Source: CAWGMT01 sp963823675
Lineage (GTDB): Bacteria; Planctomycetota; Planctomycetia; Isosphaerales; Isosphaeraceae
Direction of reading: 5' to 3'
Assembly: GCA_963823675.1 (NCBI GenBank)
Contig: CAWGMT010000009.1
Coordinates: 248,001 to 312,000 of the forward strand
DNA: 64,000 nt
Shown here: piece after piece, positions 37,388 to 48,715 of the stretch
How positions within the stretch are numbered: the first letter of the stretch is position 1
How the letters are laid out: each line of letters starts with the position of its first letter
Made by a program: the position numbers and the translations under genes
Notes under the pieces: model-generated
The model's input: only the letters and a program-made list of their open reading frames with translations
Database searches by the model: none
What the model was told of the DNA's origin: nothing

Positions 37388-37666
37388 ATGCCGATGCAGA
37401 CCGGAAGCGAAGCGACGCTAGACCTTCGGCTGCCCTGGGCGGTGAAGCAAGCCGTGGAGCAGGCAGCCGCCCAGCTTGGACAGTCGGTGGACGAGTTTGC
37501 TGCGGCGGCGCTGGCGCACACCGCCCGCGAGGTGATCGATCATCGAGGCGCGACCGTCCTGACCCCGCGGGACTGGGAACGTTTTGTCGCGCTGCTCGAC
37601 CAACCGGCTGAGCCAAACGCCGCGCTCAAGGGCGCTGCGGAAAGGTACCTACAGCGATTTGAATAG
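37388..37666 (+). CDS. TacA-like (DUF1778) antitoxin
   Basis: From ATG 37388, MPMQTGSEATLDLRLPWAVK begins a ribbon-helix-helix DNA-binding domain (T-L-D-L-R-L-P, then AVEQAAAQLGQSVDEFAAAA), followed by a helical neutralising tail with LTPRDWERFVALLD and the usual N/A-rich end. DUF1778 antitoxins pair with GNAT acetyltransferase toxins that block translation by acetylating charged tRNA. The toxin gene follows with an eight-base overlap. The protein also autoregulates in known cases. Confidence 0.85.
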   Translation: MPMQTGSEATLDLRLPWAVKQAVEQAAAQLGQSVDEFAAAALAHTAREVIDHRGATVLTPRDWERFVALLDQPAEPNAALKGAAERYLQRFE

Positions 37667-38591
37667 CGTCCAGGAAAGCCCCTGGGTGATCGCCAGGCTG
37701 GGCAGCGAGCACGACCGAGCGTCGTTCGGCTGCGGCCATGCCGCGTTGGACGATTGGCTGAAACAGCGAGCCGGCCAGTTCGATCGAAGGGACCTGGCGC
37801 GCACTTACGTGGCTGTTCGACAGGGAGCGACCAAGGTTCTGGGCTACTACGCGATCTCCGCTCATGGCGTTCGCCGCGAGGATCTGCCCGATGATCAGTC
37901 CAAGGGATTGCCGCGGATCGACATCCCAGTCGTCCTGCTGGGCAGGCTCGCCGTCGATCGCAGCGCTCAGGGCTGCGGGCTGGGCTCCCTTCTCTTGCTC
38001 GATGCATTGCGACGCATCGAGCTCCTGGCCGAGCAGGTCGGCATCCGGGCGGTCGAAGTCGATGCCATCGACGACGCGGCCCGCCGCTTCTACCTGAAGT
38101 ATGGGATTGCGCGCGTGACCGACTCCAGGTCGTCCGAACACCCGCCACTCGAGCGTAGGAATCCCGCTACGCTGGCACGTGGAACGTCGCGATCGCTGAT
38201 GAGACGCCATCAGGCGACTCGACAGCCCGATTCGTGGGGATCGAGAGGGGCTCGGATCGGGCCTGCTTCAAAAGCCCTTTTTGAGGTAACACGATGGACG
38301 GTAACTCTACCTCTGTCTAGATTCCGGTCCGCGTCAAGGGGATCGGATTCGTGCAGTTTCACCCGGTTCTGCCGATCATGGCGGAAGTCGCAGACGCGAG
38401 GGTTAAGACGGCTGCCGGGGCAAGAGCGGTTGTTGCGATCCTGCTGGAATCGTGAGTTGGACGGGTTATTCCGCCGTCCAACCGCATACTCGGCACATAC
38501 TCGGCATACTTGGCACGCGCAGAAGCATGCCAAGTATGCCGAGTATGTGCCCGGTATGTCTCCGGAATGGCAGCCTGTGATGCACGAGTGA
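37659..38591 (+). CDS. TacT-like GNAT acetyltransferase toxin, C-terminus abnormal
   Basis: The start is probably TTG 37659, overlapping the antitoxin stop. The GNAT core is clear: FGCGHAALDDWLKQRAGQFD near the start, VLGYYAISAHGV, LLGRLAVDRSAQGCGLGSLL (acetyl-CoA-binding R/Q-x-x-G-x-G/L) and AIDDAARRFYLKYG (catalytic Tyr). In the family the protein ends about 20 residues after F-Y-x-K-Y-G. Here sequence after about 38110 (IARVTDSRSSEHPP onward) does not match and the frame stays open to 38591, so the natural end has been lost by a base error or rearrangement. The functional toxin is probably about 37659-38150. Confidence 0.75.
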   Translation: MNSVQESPWVIARLGSEHDRASFGCGHAALDDWLKQRAGQFDRRDLARTYVAVRQGATKVLGYYAISAHGVRREDLPDDQSKGLPRIDIPVVLLGRLAVDRSAQGCGLGSLLLLDALRRIELLAEQVGIRAVEVDAIDDAARRFYLKYGIARVTDSRSSEHPPLERRNPATLARGTSRSLMRRHQATRQPDSWGSRGARIGPASKALFEVTRWTVTLPLSRFRSASRGSDSCSFTRFCRSWRKSQTRGLRRLPGQERLLRSCWNRELDGLFRRPTAYSAHTRHTWHAQKHAKYAEYVPGMSPEWQPVMHE

Positions 38592-39014
38592 ATGCACATT
38601 TCAACGGTCAAGACGGTGTGAAGAAGCACGCCGATGAGCCGAGCGGGACGGGCGAAGTCGGCAAAATGCGCCGAACGAAGCCAATTTCGCTGAAGCCATG
38701 AGCATCGTGGAAGCACAAGATCCGATTCAAGTTACGGCAAATTCCGGCGCTCGTTCGCGACTTGACAAGCGGGGTGGCGCGCCCCGGGGCGGGCAGCACG
38801 CCGCGTGAAGTTGCCCGAGTTGGCGCGGATGGCCGGTTAACGAGCTGCGCCGCTTAGCTCCCGAACCCGGCACGCGCGGCATGAGCCTCGCTTTCAAGGC
38901 GTCACGTGGCGGGTGACAAGAGCTGAGTGGCTGGGCTCGAGCCCGCCGCGGCGGTCGACCCCAGAGCGTCGGCCCCAGACCCGGGGGCGTGAACGATCAC
39001 GTTGGTAAAACCGC
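38192..39014. other. Intergenic region with long palindrome
   Basis: Roughly 820 bases without a supported gene (the toxin frame runs through its first part but is not coding-like). It contains the perfect palindrome at 38492-38551. Near 38880-39014 it is the 3' flank of the TPR gene. Confidence 0.5.
38492..38551. repeat. Perfect 24-base inverted repeat with 12-base loop
   Basis: Arm 38492-38515 (gcacatactcggcatacttg plus flanking bases) pairs exactly with 38528-38551 (tgccaagtatgccgagtatg and on). The loop is cgcgcagaagca. The arm itself contains repeated catactcggca-type submotifs, and further imperfect pairing extends outward. The stem is too long and lacks a T-run, so it does not look like a simple terminator. 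Confidence 0.9.
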
Positions 39015-40342
39015 TCACGGCGAGCCAGATGCCCTGGCGGCTGCCCGCAACCGATAAAAGTTCGCCAGGCCCGCCGTCTTCGGCGCTTTGGCGTAGTGGT
39101 CCGCCAGCAGTTGATTGGCCGCCTGGTGGCTCGGGTCGCTCGCCAGCACGGCACTGGCCCAGCCCAGCCCTTCGTCGTCGCGCCCATGTGCGAACATCCA
39201 CCGGGCCACTCGCGATCGCAATTCGTTATTCCCGGGCTGCGCCATCAGTGACCCGCGCAGCGCGAGGAGCTCGGCATGGTCGCGCTCGTAGCATTTGAAG
39301 AGTTTCAGGTCCTGGCTCGCCCCCGCCTGATCGCCCGACGCGGCACGAGCCCGGCTGCGCATAGAGCGACTCGGTGTCGTATGGATCGACCTTGAGGGCC
39401 CGGTCGAGCCAGGCCGAGGCGTCGCGCGGCTGGCCCCGGGCCATCTCCAGCGACGCCCGCCCTTTCAGAACGCTGACGTCATCGGGTGCGATCGTCAGGG
39501 CCCGATCGAGAAATCGAGCCGCCAGGGCCACGTCACCCAGCGCGACCGCGTTGCGGCCCGCACCCACGAGTGCGGCCGGATCATCGGGGTGCCGGGCGAG
39601 ATATTGCGTAAATTCAGGCTGCGCCTCGCCGTTATGATGCAATTTTCGCAGGGTTTCCGCCAGCCCGAGCCGGGCGGCGTCGAGATCGGGGTCACGCGCG
39701 AGCGCCTGGCGATAATGCCGCGCGGGCGACTCGAGATTATCGACCTCCATGCGGCGATCGATCTCCGTCAGCCACAAATAGGGCCGGCCGTCTCCCGGCG
39801 CGTCGTCGATCCAGCGCCGGATGACGTCTTCGGCTTGCCCCAAGCGATACGTCATCAGATAGAGCCGTGCCAGCGCCTCGTCAACCACGGGATCCGGGCC
39901 AGAGCTTCCCGCGTAAAGCCGCACCAGGATCGGCTCGGCTTCGGCATACCGGCCGATCCGCGCCAGAGTCACTGCGTGCAGCCGCTCCAGCTCGGGTTTC
40001 GGATAGCCCAGCGTCCGCGCCCTGTTCAACTCATCGGTCACCAGGTCAAGCTTGCCCTTTTCGAGCGCGAGCTGAGCCGCAAGGGCATGAGCTTCGGCCG
40101 ATTCAGGCCGAGCGTTCAAATAGCGCCAGGGGCGCCGCGGCATCCCGGAAACGACCGGAGACGATCGCCGCGCGAGCCGCTGCGGCCGCGCGCGCAACAT
40201 CTCGTTGCTCGCGGACCGTCGCGGCGATCGGCCAGATCAGAGCACCCGCCAGGACCAGGCCCGCGAGCCACTTCCAGGGCGACAACCTCAACCTCGCACG
40301 GCTCAAGGCGCGAATCTCCCTGGTACGGATCGCGCAAAACAT
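39015..40342 (-). CDS. TPR-repeat membrane-anchored protein (two frameshifts)
   Basis: ATG 40342 begins MFCAIRTREIRALSRARLRL, then a membrane anchor (WLAGLVLAGALIWPIAATV). After a frame change near 40140 (RDAAAPLA then RYLNARPESAEAHALAAQLA) come about 300 residues of tandem TPR units. A second change near 39365 brings in the last TPRs, LRSRVARWMFAHGRDDEGLG and NQLLADHYAKAPKTAGLANF, ending GSP at 39015. Single-pass TPR proteins are common scaffold proteins in planctomycetes. It sits directly upstream of, and divergent from, the TPR/FG-GAP/ASPIC protein B gene. Confidence 0.75.
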
Positions 40343-40445
40343 GCGGTGCAATCTCACGCAAAAACGCGAAAAACAAGAACGGTCCGCGTTGAGCCAATCC
40401 CAGAATACCATGCTAAGCCTGAAGTGTTAGAGAGCGCTGCACCGG

Positions 40446-40910
40446 GTCAGGAAACTTCTTGGCTCAAAAACGGCGGGCACGGTGGCCCGCCTCGGGCGGT
40501 CAAAGTAGCCTGGCGGCGTTAGCCCCAGGTCTTCAGAGCAGTCAAGAGAGGTTCCCTTTCGTTCTGTCTTGATTGAGCCCCGGAACGGGGCGACACGCCG
40601 GCGATACGCCGTGCTGCCGCGGCGTTCGGGAGCGGCCATTCGAAGAAACGTCCTGTCGCCCGCTTCGCGGGCTGCGGAATAGGCGATGTGAACAACAGGA
40701 CGGTCGGAAACGCGACTCGATCCGGACCTGGGGCTTACGCCGCCAGGCTACGATCTTTCGCCCGCTTCGCGGGCTGAGACCCAGGTTCCTGAAGCGACAC
40801 GGCACGGTTCGATCGCTTGCCACACTCCGCCGCCATCCGCGATGATGGCGGGGTTCCCCATCTTGATCGAGGCGCATCGGCTTTAGCTGTGTGCGCGGAG
40901 CAGGTCCGCG
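40446..40910. repeat. Cluster of dispersed repeats (families R2 and R3)
   Basis: 40446-40492 carries the R2 motif (gtcaggaaacttc, then cggcgggcacggtggcccgc), also found at 49708. 40506-40529 carries tagcctggcggcgttagccc (family R3); 40728-40776 carries R3 inverted, with the palindrome cccgcttcgcgggc. Another cgcccgcttcgcgggctg is near 40657. The cluster fills the gap between two divergent TPR-type genes and holds no gene. Confidence 0.65.
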
Positions 40911-43900
40911 ATGTTCAGGGGTCGAAGCAAAGTCGTGTGGTGGAGTCTGATCGGCCTGGGTTTCGTGAGCCTGTGCGTGACGGCAGGCGCCTTGGTGATC
41001 CGCGACCGTTCCCGGCGCGCCCTCCTGGAAGAGGCCCGGCAGGCGATCAGCGAAGGGCGTTTCGCGGTGGCCCAAAAGCAGCTTTCGCGGCTCGGAAAAA
41101 CGTGGACGGGCGGCGGCGAAGTCGACCTGCTCCTGGGCGAATGCGAGCTGGCTCGCGGCCAGCGCGAGATCGCGCTCGCGGCCTGGGCCAGCGTGCCGCG
41201 TTCCAGTCCGTTCTTCGCCCGCGCCGCCCTCTTGCGGGCCACTCACCTGCTCAATAGCGGCCGGTACCGGACGGCCGAGCAGGTCTTGCTCGAGGCACTC
41301 GAGCGTCCGGACGAGTTCGACGCGCTATGAGCTGGAACACGCGCTTGGCCGCGTGTATCGTTTCGAGGGCCGGTTCGACGATGTGCGACGGGTCATTCGA
41401 GCCTCGTGGTGCCGATCGCCCGATCCGGCCGCCACACTCAAGGAACTCTGGGCGCTCGACCACTCGCCGATGCCGGTCGAATCGTGGCGGCGTGCCCTCG
41501 AAAGCGCCGACGACGACGACGATCGGGTCTGGCTGGGCCGAGCCAATAGCGCCATTCTGACCGGGCGCTTCGACGCCGCCCTCGGCTGGCTCGATCGCTG
41601 CCTGAAGCAGCGCCCTGACGACCCGGCGATCTGGCAAGCCCAGCTCGACCTCGCCCTGGCAACCGACGACGCCACCGGCTTCTGGGAGGCCGCCCATCAC
41701 TTGCCGCTCGATCGGTTTGACCCCGCCACACAACAGTCGTTTCGGGCCTGGGCGGCGAAGCACTGCGGCGATCCGGCGCGGGAAATGCGCGAGCTGAAGG
41801 CCCTGATCCAGCAAGATCCCGGCAACGCCAAGGCCCTGGAACGACTCGCGCTCTTGAGCTTCGAGGCCGGCAACAAGCAGGAAGCCGAAGACCTGCATCG
41901 GCGCAAGGCCAAGGTCGACCAGGTCCAGGACCAGTTTCGCAAGGCCCTGCTCGACGCGGCCTCGCTCGGCGAAAAGGCTGGCCGGCTGGCCGCGCTGGCG
42001 GCCAGCCTGGGCCGGACCTTCGACTCCCAGGCCTGGGCGATCGTCGCCCTGGCGCAGCCACGCACTCCCACCTTTCGAGGTCCGCTGTCCCACCAAGCCG
42101 TTGACAAGCGGCCGCCGCTGCCAGCCGGCCTTCAGGTCCGCGCTCTGACCTTGTGCGGGCCATTTGCAATCCTTCTTCCACCCGCCAGCGCGACCGATGC
42201 CAAGCTGGCCGGCCGGCTGAGCGACTTGAGGCCAACCGCAACCGCCGTCGTTCCGAAACGACCCTCGGCGCCCGCACGAGCAACCAGCGACGAGCCGGCC
42301 CGCACGATCACGTTTACCGACGACGCCGAGACCGTCGGGCTCAGGTTTATTTTCGATAACGGCCAGACACCCGAGCATTACCTTCCCGAGACCATGTCCG
42401 GAGGGATCGGCCTCTTCGATTACGACGGCGACGGCTGGCTGGACGTTTACTGCGTCCAGGGAGGCTCGCTCAAGAGCGTAGCGCAGCGGAGCCGCGGCTT
42501 TGATTCCCCTCGCCCCCCCGGGGAGAGGGTGCCCGAAGGGCGCGTGAGGGGGCCGGCGCAGCAGCCCGATGATCCAGAAAAACCCGCGCCAGGCGACGCT
42601 CTCTTCCGTAACCGCGGCGACGGGAGCTTCGAAGACGTGACCCAACGCACAGGACTTGCTCAACTGGCCTGGGGCAAAGGCTACGGCCTGGGGGTCGCCG
42701 TCGGCGATTATGATAACGACGGCCATCCCGACCTTTTCATCAGCCGGCTGGCGAGCTACGCGCTTTATCGCAATCGCGGCGACGGGACGTTCGAGGACGT
42801 GACCGAGCGCGCGGGCCTCGCCGGACGCCGCGACAACCCGACCTCGGCGGCCTTTGCCGACCTTGACAACGACGGCGACCTCGACCTCTACGTCTGCCAC
42901 TACATGCTCTGGGACCCGGCGCATCCGCAACTCTGCCAGACCGAGAAGGGGGAGTACTTTTACTGCGACCCCAGCAAGGTCGAGCCCGCCGGCGATCACG
43001 TGTTCCGCAACGACGGCGGGCGGTTCGTCGATGTCACCGCAGGATCCGGCCTCGCCGAATCGCAAGGCCGGGGCCTGGGCTTGGTCGCGGCCGACCTCGA
43101 CGACGACAACCGGATCGACCTCTACGTCGCCAACGACGGCACGGCCAATTACCTGTTCAAGAACCTGGGCGGCTTCAAGTTCCAGGAGATCGCCCTGGAA
43201 GCCGGCGTGGCCGGCAGCGCCCAGGGTGGCTATCAAGCCGGAATGGGCGTTGCCTGCGGCGACCTCGATGGCGACGGCCGCCCCGACCTGATGGTCACCA
43301 ACTTCTACGGCGAGGGAACAACTCTCTATCAGAACCTGGGCGAGGGCCTCTTCGCCGACCGCAGCGCCGCCTCGGGGCTCGGCCTGGCCAGCCGCTACCT
43401 GCTCGGTTTCGGCATCGCCATGCTCGACATTTGCAACCGCGGCCGGCTCGACGTCATGATCACCAATGGACACGTCAACGACAACCGCCCATTTTATCCG
43501 TACGCGATGCCCTGCCGGCTTTATGAAAACCGGCCCGACGGCCGGTTGCTGGACATCTCGGCGCGGGCGGGCCCGCCCTGGAGCGTCGAGCGCGTCGGAC
43601 GAGGACTGGCCGCCGGCGACCTCGACAACGACGGCCGAGTTGACGCCGTCGTCCTCGCTCAGAACGAACCGGTGACCTACTTTCACAACAAGACCCCCGA
43701 GGTCGGCCGCCACGTCACATTCCGGCTTGAAGGCACGAAGTCCAACCGCGACGGTGTGGGGCGCGGATCACCGTCACGGCCGGCGGCCGCCGCCAGGTCG
43801 CCCAGCGCATGGGAGGAGGAAGCTACCAATCGGCCAACGATCCCAGGCTCCATTTCGGGCTCGGCGCTTGCGACCGGATCGAGAGTGTGGAAATCCGCTG

Positions 43901-44036
43901 GCCCGCCGGCAAAATCGACCGCTGGACCGATCTCGCGGCCGGCCGCGGCTATTTGTTGCAAGAAGGCAACCCCGCGCCCCAGCCGCTGGCCGGATTTGCA
44001 AGGCGGGGCGACTCGTCCGGCAAGGAGCCGAGATGA
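40911..44036 (+). CDS. TPR / FG-GAP / ASPIC-UnbV mosaic protein B (two frameshifts)
   Basis: ATG 40911 begins MFRGRSKVVWWSLIGLGFVS (membrane anchor), then about 400 residues of TPR-like helices, FG-GAP repeats with D-x-D-x-D-G loops (GLFDYDGDGWLDVYCVQGG, DYDNDGHPDLFISRL, DLDGDGRPDLMVTNFYG) and a C-terminal ASPIC/UnbV domain (RMGGGSYQSANDPRLHFGLG, ESVEIRWPAGKIDRW). The frame changes near 41325 (DEFDAL to YELEHALGRVYRFEG) and near 43760 (LEGTKSNRDGVG to TVTAGGRRQVAQRM). It is a paralog of protein A (31591-34611), but carries an in-frame insert at 42473-42575 that A lacks. Confidence 0.8.
42473..42575. repeat. In-frame palindromic repeat inside FG-GAP protein B
   Basis: Between GGSL and DALFRNRGDG the reading frame encodes an extra ~35 residues (KSVAQRSRGFDSPRPPGERV and onward) that are absent from paralog A. 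The DNA (cccctcgcccccccggggag, then gggtgcccgaagggcgcgtg) is the palindromic type of element otherwise found between genes in many GC-rich bacteria. It keeps the frame open. Confidence 0.7.
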
Positions 44037-44072
44037 AACACCGTGCGACGGGCAATTCTGGATCGGCTCCAG

Positions 44073-44138
44073 AAAAACCGGTTCAGGCGTGGCCGAGACC
44101 CACACCAACCCGACGTGCAAGCGAGGGACGCCGGCCGA
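44073..44138. repeat. Dispersed repeat R1, copy 2
   Basis: Closely matches 5613-5677; both contain gtggccgagacccacac and cgagggacgccggccga. Lies just after the stop of protein B. The inverted arm seen in copy 1 is absent here. Confidence 0.7.
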
Positions 44139-44541
44139 CACCCGCGGTAATAGACTCGGCAGAACAGCCGATTGGCGAGCACGCATGTCGCCGTCAGAAT
44201 CGTTGCAGCTTGCCGCACGGACACAAACGGACAAACCCCGGTAATCAACCTCCGTGATTCAGACGGACAAGATGGAATTCTTTGCGTTTCTTTTGCGGCT
44301 TGGCGTCTTTGCGCGAGATCCGCAAGGAGCTCACGCAAAGGCGCAAAGAAGAAAGGACGCAAACGGACAAAGCCGCGGTTATTGATCCGCAACATCTTAT
44401 GCTGCCGTCGCTTGAAAAAAACCAAGTTTTTTTCACCCCGCTCACTGAATTGGGCGCTCCCAGATCTCGACCTTGCGGGCGCCGCACCATTGTCCTATCA
44501 GTTGAAACGGGCCTGACTTCTTAGCAATAGCGGAGCTGTCC

Positions 44542-44722
44542 CGTTTCTTCTCGCTCGATGACGCTGGTGAATGAAGAGGCGCACGCTGGCCGCGCTTCTG
44601 GGCGAGCGGGGTCGCGTCAGCGCCCCGAGTCCTCCGTTTCTTCTCGCCCGATGAACTGGTGAAGGGGCGCACGCTGGGCGCGCTTCTGGGCGAGCGGGGT
44701 CGCGTCAGCGCCCCGAGTCCTC
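44542..44722. repeat. Tandem repeat, two units of about 93 bases
   Basis: cgtttcttctcg begins each unit (44542 and 44635); both contain cgcgcttctgggcgagcggg and cgcgtcagcgccccgagtcc. The units differ by a few substitutions and small indels, so the duplication is not entirely new. Confidence 0.85.
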
Positions 44723-45099
44723 GCCGAGAGACTCCCGGCGCTGACGCAACCGGGCTCGCCAGCGATCCTCCTGGCTTCCTGTCCATCTCGGACGCCATTT
44801 GCCAGACTAGCGCCAAGATTCCCCGTGCATGATCACTCGGAGGTGTCTAACGGGCTGGTCTCGTGGTCATCATCGACGATCCCAGACGAGGCGGATGCCC
44901 TTGGCCGAGCAAGCCATTTGGCGAGTCCTCCGTCCACACGCACAGCGAGCCGGACCGTGAACGGCTACCGCTGCGGCACGCCGCGCCGTCAAGAGTGGCC
45001 GCCAGTAGCGCTCGATCACGGGTCTCCCGGGTAAAGTGCGCCTCAAACCGCCGCCGGCCCGCCAGTCTGTGACGAAAGACCGTCCAAATTACGATCGGC

Positions 45100-47087
45100 T
45101 CAGCGAAACCTCATGATGGGCTGATCGACCGAAAGACTATCCCCCGGTTTGGCCATGACCTCGGCGACCACGCAGTCGTTTTCGGCCTTGAGGATGTTCT
45201 GCATCTTCATCGCCTCGATGACTGCCAGTTTCTCGCCGGAGCGGACCTCCTGCCCACCTTTGGCGGCGATCTCGGTCAGTAGACCGGGCATGGGCGAGAC
45301 CAGGAACTTCGAGAGGTCTGGCGGCGGCTTGGCGGGCATCAAGGCCAGAAGCTCGGCGGCCCGGGCTGTCATGACGATGGCGTCGACCTGGGTGCCCCAG
45401 TGGAAGACGCGATATTTCAGGCCCATCCGCTCCACTTGCAGGCAAACCTGCTCGCCGTCCCAGGTGCCGCGCATGAGGACCTCGCCGAGCTTCCAGGCGG
45501 AGCGCAAAGCATGGGTCTTACCTTCGTAGGTGATGTCGCATCCACCCGGAACGAGGTTAATCGAAAGGTGGAACTGACGGCCCTGCATCAGCACGACCCA
45601 ATCCGATCCGACCCTGCGCTCGTGGCCCTCGAGCTTTCCCGTGGTGCGGACGGCACGGTCGATGTAACGCCGCCGCGCGTAGGCGGCGGCGGCCGCCAGG
45701 AGCAGTGGGTCCTGGTGGATCAGGCTCGAGGGATGGAAGCCCTTGGGAAACTCCTCGGCAATGAAGCCGGTATGGAAATCGCCCGCCACGAACCGCGGAT
45801 GCCGCGCCAGCGCCGCCTGGAAGGCGATGTTGGACGAGATGCCGCGAATGACGAACGCGTTGAGGGCTCCGTGCATACGGGCGATGGCCTGGCCGCGGCT
45901 TGGGCCGTGAGTGATCAGCTTGGCGATCATCGAGTCGTAGTGGACCGAGATCTCGTCACCCTCCGAAACCCCGGTGTCGACCCGCACCATGCCTTCGATC
46001 GGTTCCGGGGGCAAGAAACGGGTCAACCGGCCGGTCGAGGGCAAGAAGCCCCGGAATGGGTCCTCGGCGTTGATCCGGCACTCAATTGCCCAGCCCTCGG
46101 GGCGAACCTGGTCCTGGTCAAGCGGCAGTTTTTCGCCGGCGGCAATCCGGATCATGAGCTCGACCAGGTCGAGCCCGGTGATCATCTCGGTTACCGGGTG
46201 CTCGACCTGGAGCCGGGTGTTCATCTCCAGAAAATAAAAGCTCTTGTCCTTGCCGACGACAAACTCGACCGTGCCGGCGGACTCGTACTTGACGGCCTGG
46301 GCGAGCGCGACGGCCTGCTTGCCCATGGCCGCTCGGGTCGCATCGTCCAGGAAGGGCGAGGGCGCCTCCTCGATCACTTTCTGGTGCCGGCGCTGCATCG
46401 AGCACTCTCGCTCCCACAGATGGATCACGTTGCCGTGGGCGTCGCCGAGCACCTGGATCTCGATATGCCTCGGCTGTTCGACAAACTTCTCGATGAAGAC
46501 CCGGTCATCGCCGAAGGCGTTTCTGGCCTCCGTGCGGCACGATGAAAAGCCCTCGAACGCCGACGCGTCGTCGTAGGCGATGCGCAGGCCCTTGCCGCCG
46601 CCGCCCGCCGAAGCTTTGATCATGATCGGATAACCGATCGTCTGGGCGATCGCGACCGCGTGATCGGCGGTGGCGATGGCGAAGTTATGGCCGGGGATCG
46701 TGTTGACTCCGGCTTCTTTGGCCAGCTTCTTGGACGCGATCTTGTCGCCCATGGCGGCGACCGAATGATGCTTCGGCCCGATGAAGATCACGCCCGTCGC
46801 TTCCAGCGCCCGGGAAAACTCGGGATTTTCGGAGAGGAACCCGTACCCTGGGTGAACCGCTTGGGCGCCGGTTTGCTGGCACGCGGCGATGATCTTCTCC
46901 ATGACCAGGTACGATTCCCTCGCGGGCGGCGGGCCGATGCAAACGGCCTCGTCGGCCGACTCGACATGCTGTGCGTCCTTGTCGGCCTCCGAGTACACGG
47001 CGACGGTCTTGATGCCCATCCTACGGGCGGTCGCCATGATCCGGCAGGCAATCTCGCCGCGGTTAGCAATCAGTATTTTTTTAAACA

Positions 47088-47091
<4 letters not shown>
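45100..47091 (-). CDS. pccA: Biotin-dependent acyl-CoA (propionyl-CoA) carboxylase, biotin carboxylase/biotinyl subunit
   Basis: From ATG 47091 (MMFKKILIANRGEIACRIMA), about 663 residues. Biotin carboxylase domain about 1-450: HPGYGFLSENPEFSRALE, the ATP-grasp loop KASAGGGGKGLRIA, RECSMQRRHQKVIEEAP and EMNTRLQVEHPVTEM; then a BT-type linker; then the biotinyl domain with EAMKMQN (about residue 630). It carboxylates biotin with ATP and bicarbonate for transfer by PccB. It overlaps the pccB stop by four bases (ATGA). The open frame continues upstream only as a shadow of pccB, so the apparent 1,018-residue ORF is not a real fusion. Confidence 0.92.
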
Positions 47092-48620
<1,529 letters not shown>

Positions 48621-48715
48621 GACACACCTCGGCGATACAGAGCTGCTCCGGTGGCAGCGCTCGGGAATACGGAGGATAGGATATCACAAGAAACATGCAA
48701 CTCCACGGCTCAGAC

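Larger units (their letters stand above)
44037..45099. other. Repeat-rich intergenic region, no gene
   Basis: About 1,060 bases between convergent genes. It contains repeat R1 copy 2 (44073-44138), two direct copies of an acaaacggacaaa-type sequence (about 44219 and 44357), a cluster of gcaaaggcgcaaag-type repeats (44280-44370), a short A-run/T-run hairpin (44414-44434, seven A and seven T around cca), and a tandem repeat of about 93 bases (44542-44722). I found no supported gene. Confidence 0.6.

Noticed and set aside
41251..43713. 820-residue antisense ORF
   Set aside because: It is the complement of the FG-GAP gene, whose D-x-D-x-D-G repeats and ASPIC domain are clear on the plus strand; long antisense frames are common in GC-rich DNA.
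44414..44434. Rho-independent terminator
   Set aside because: The A7/T7 hairpin has a three-base loop and almost no GC stem, so it is too weak to call as a terminator.
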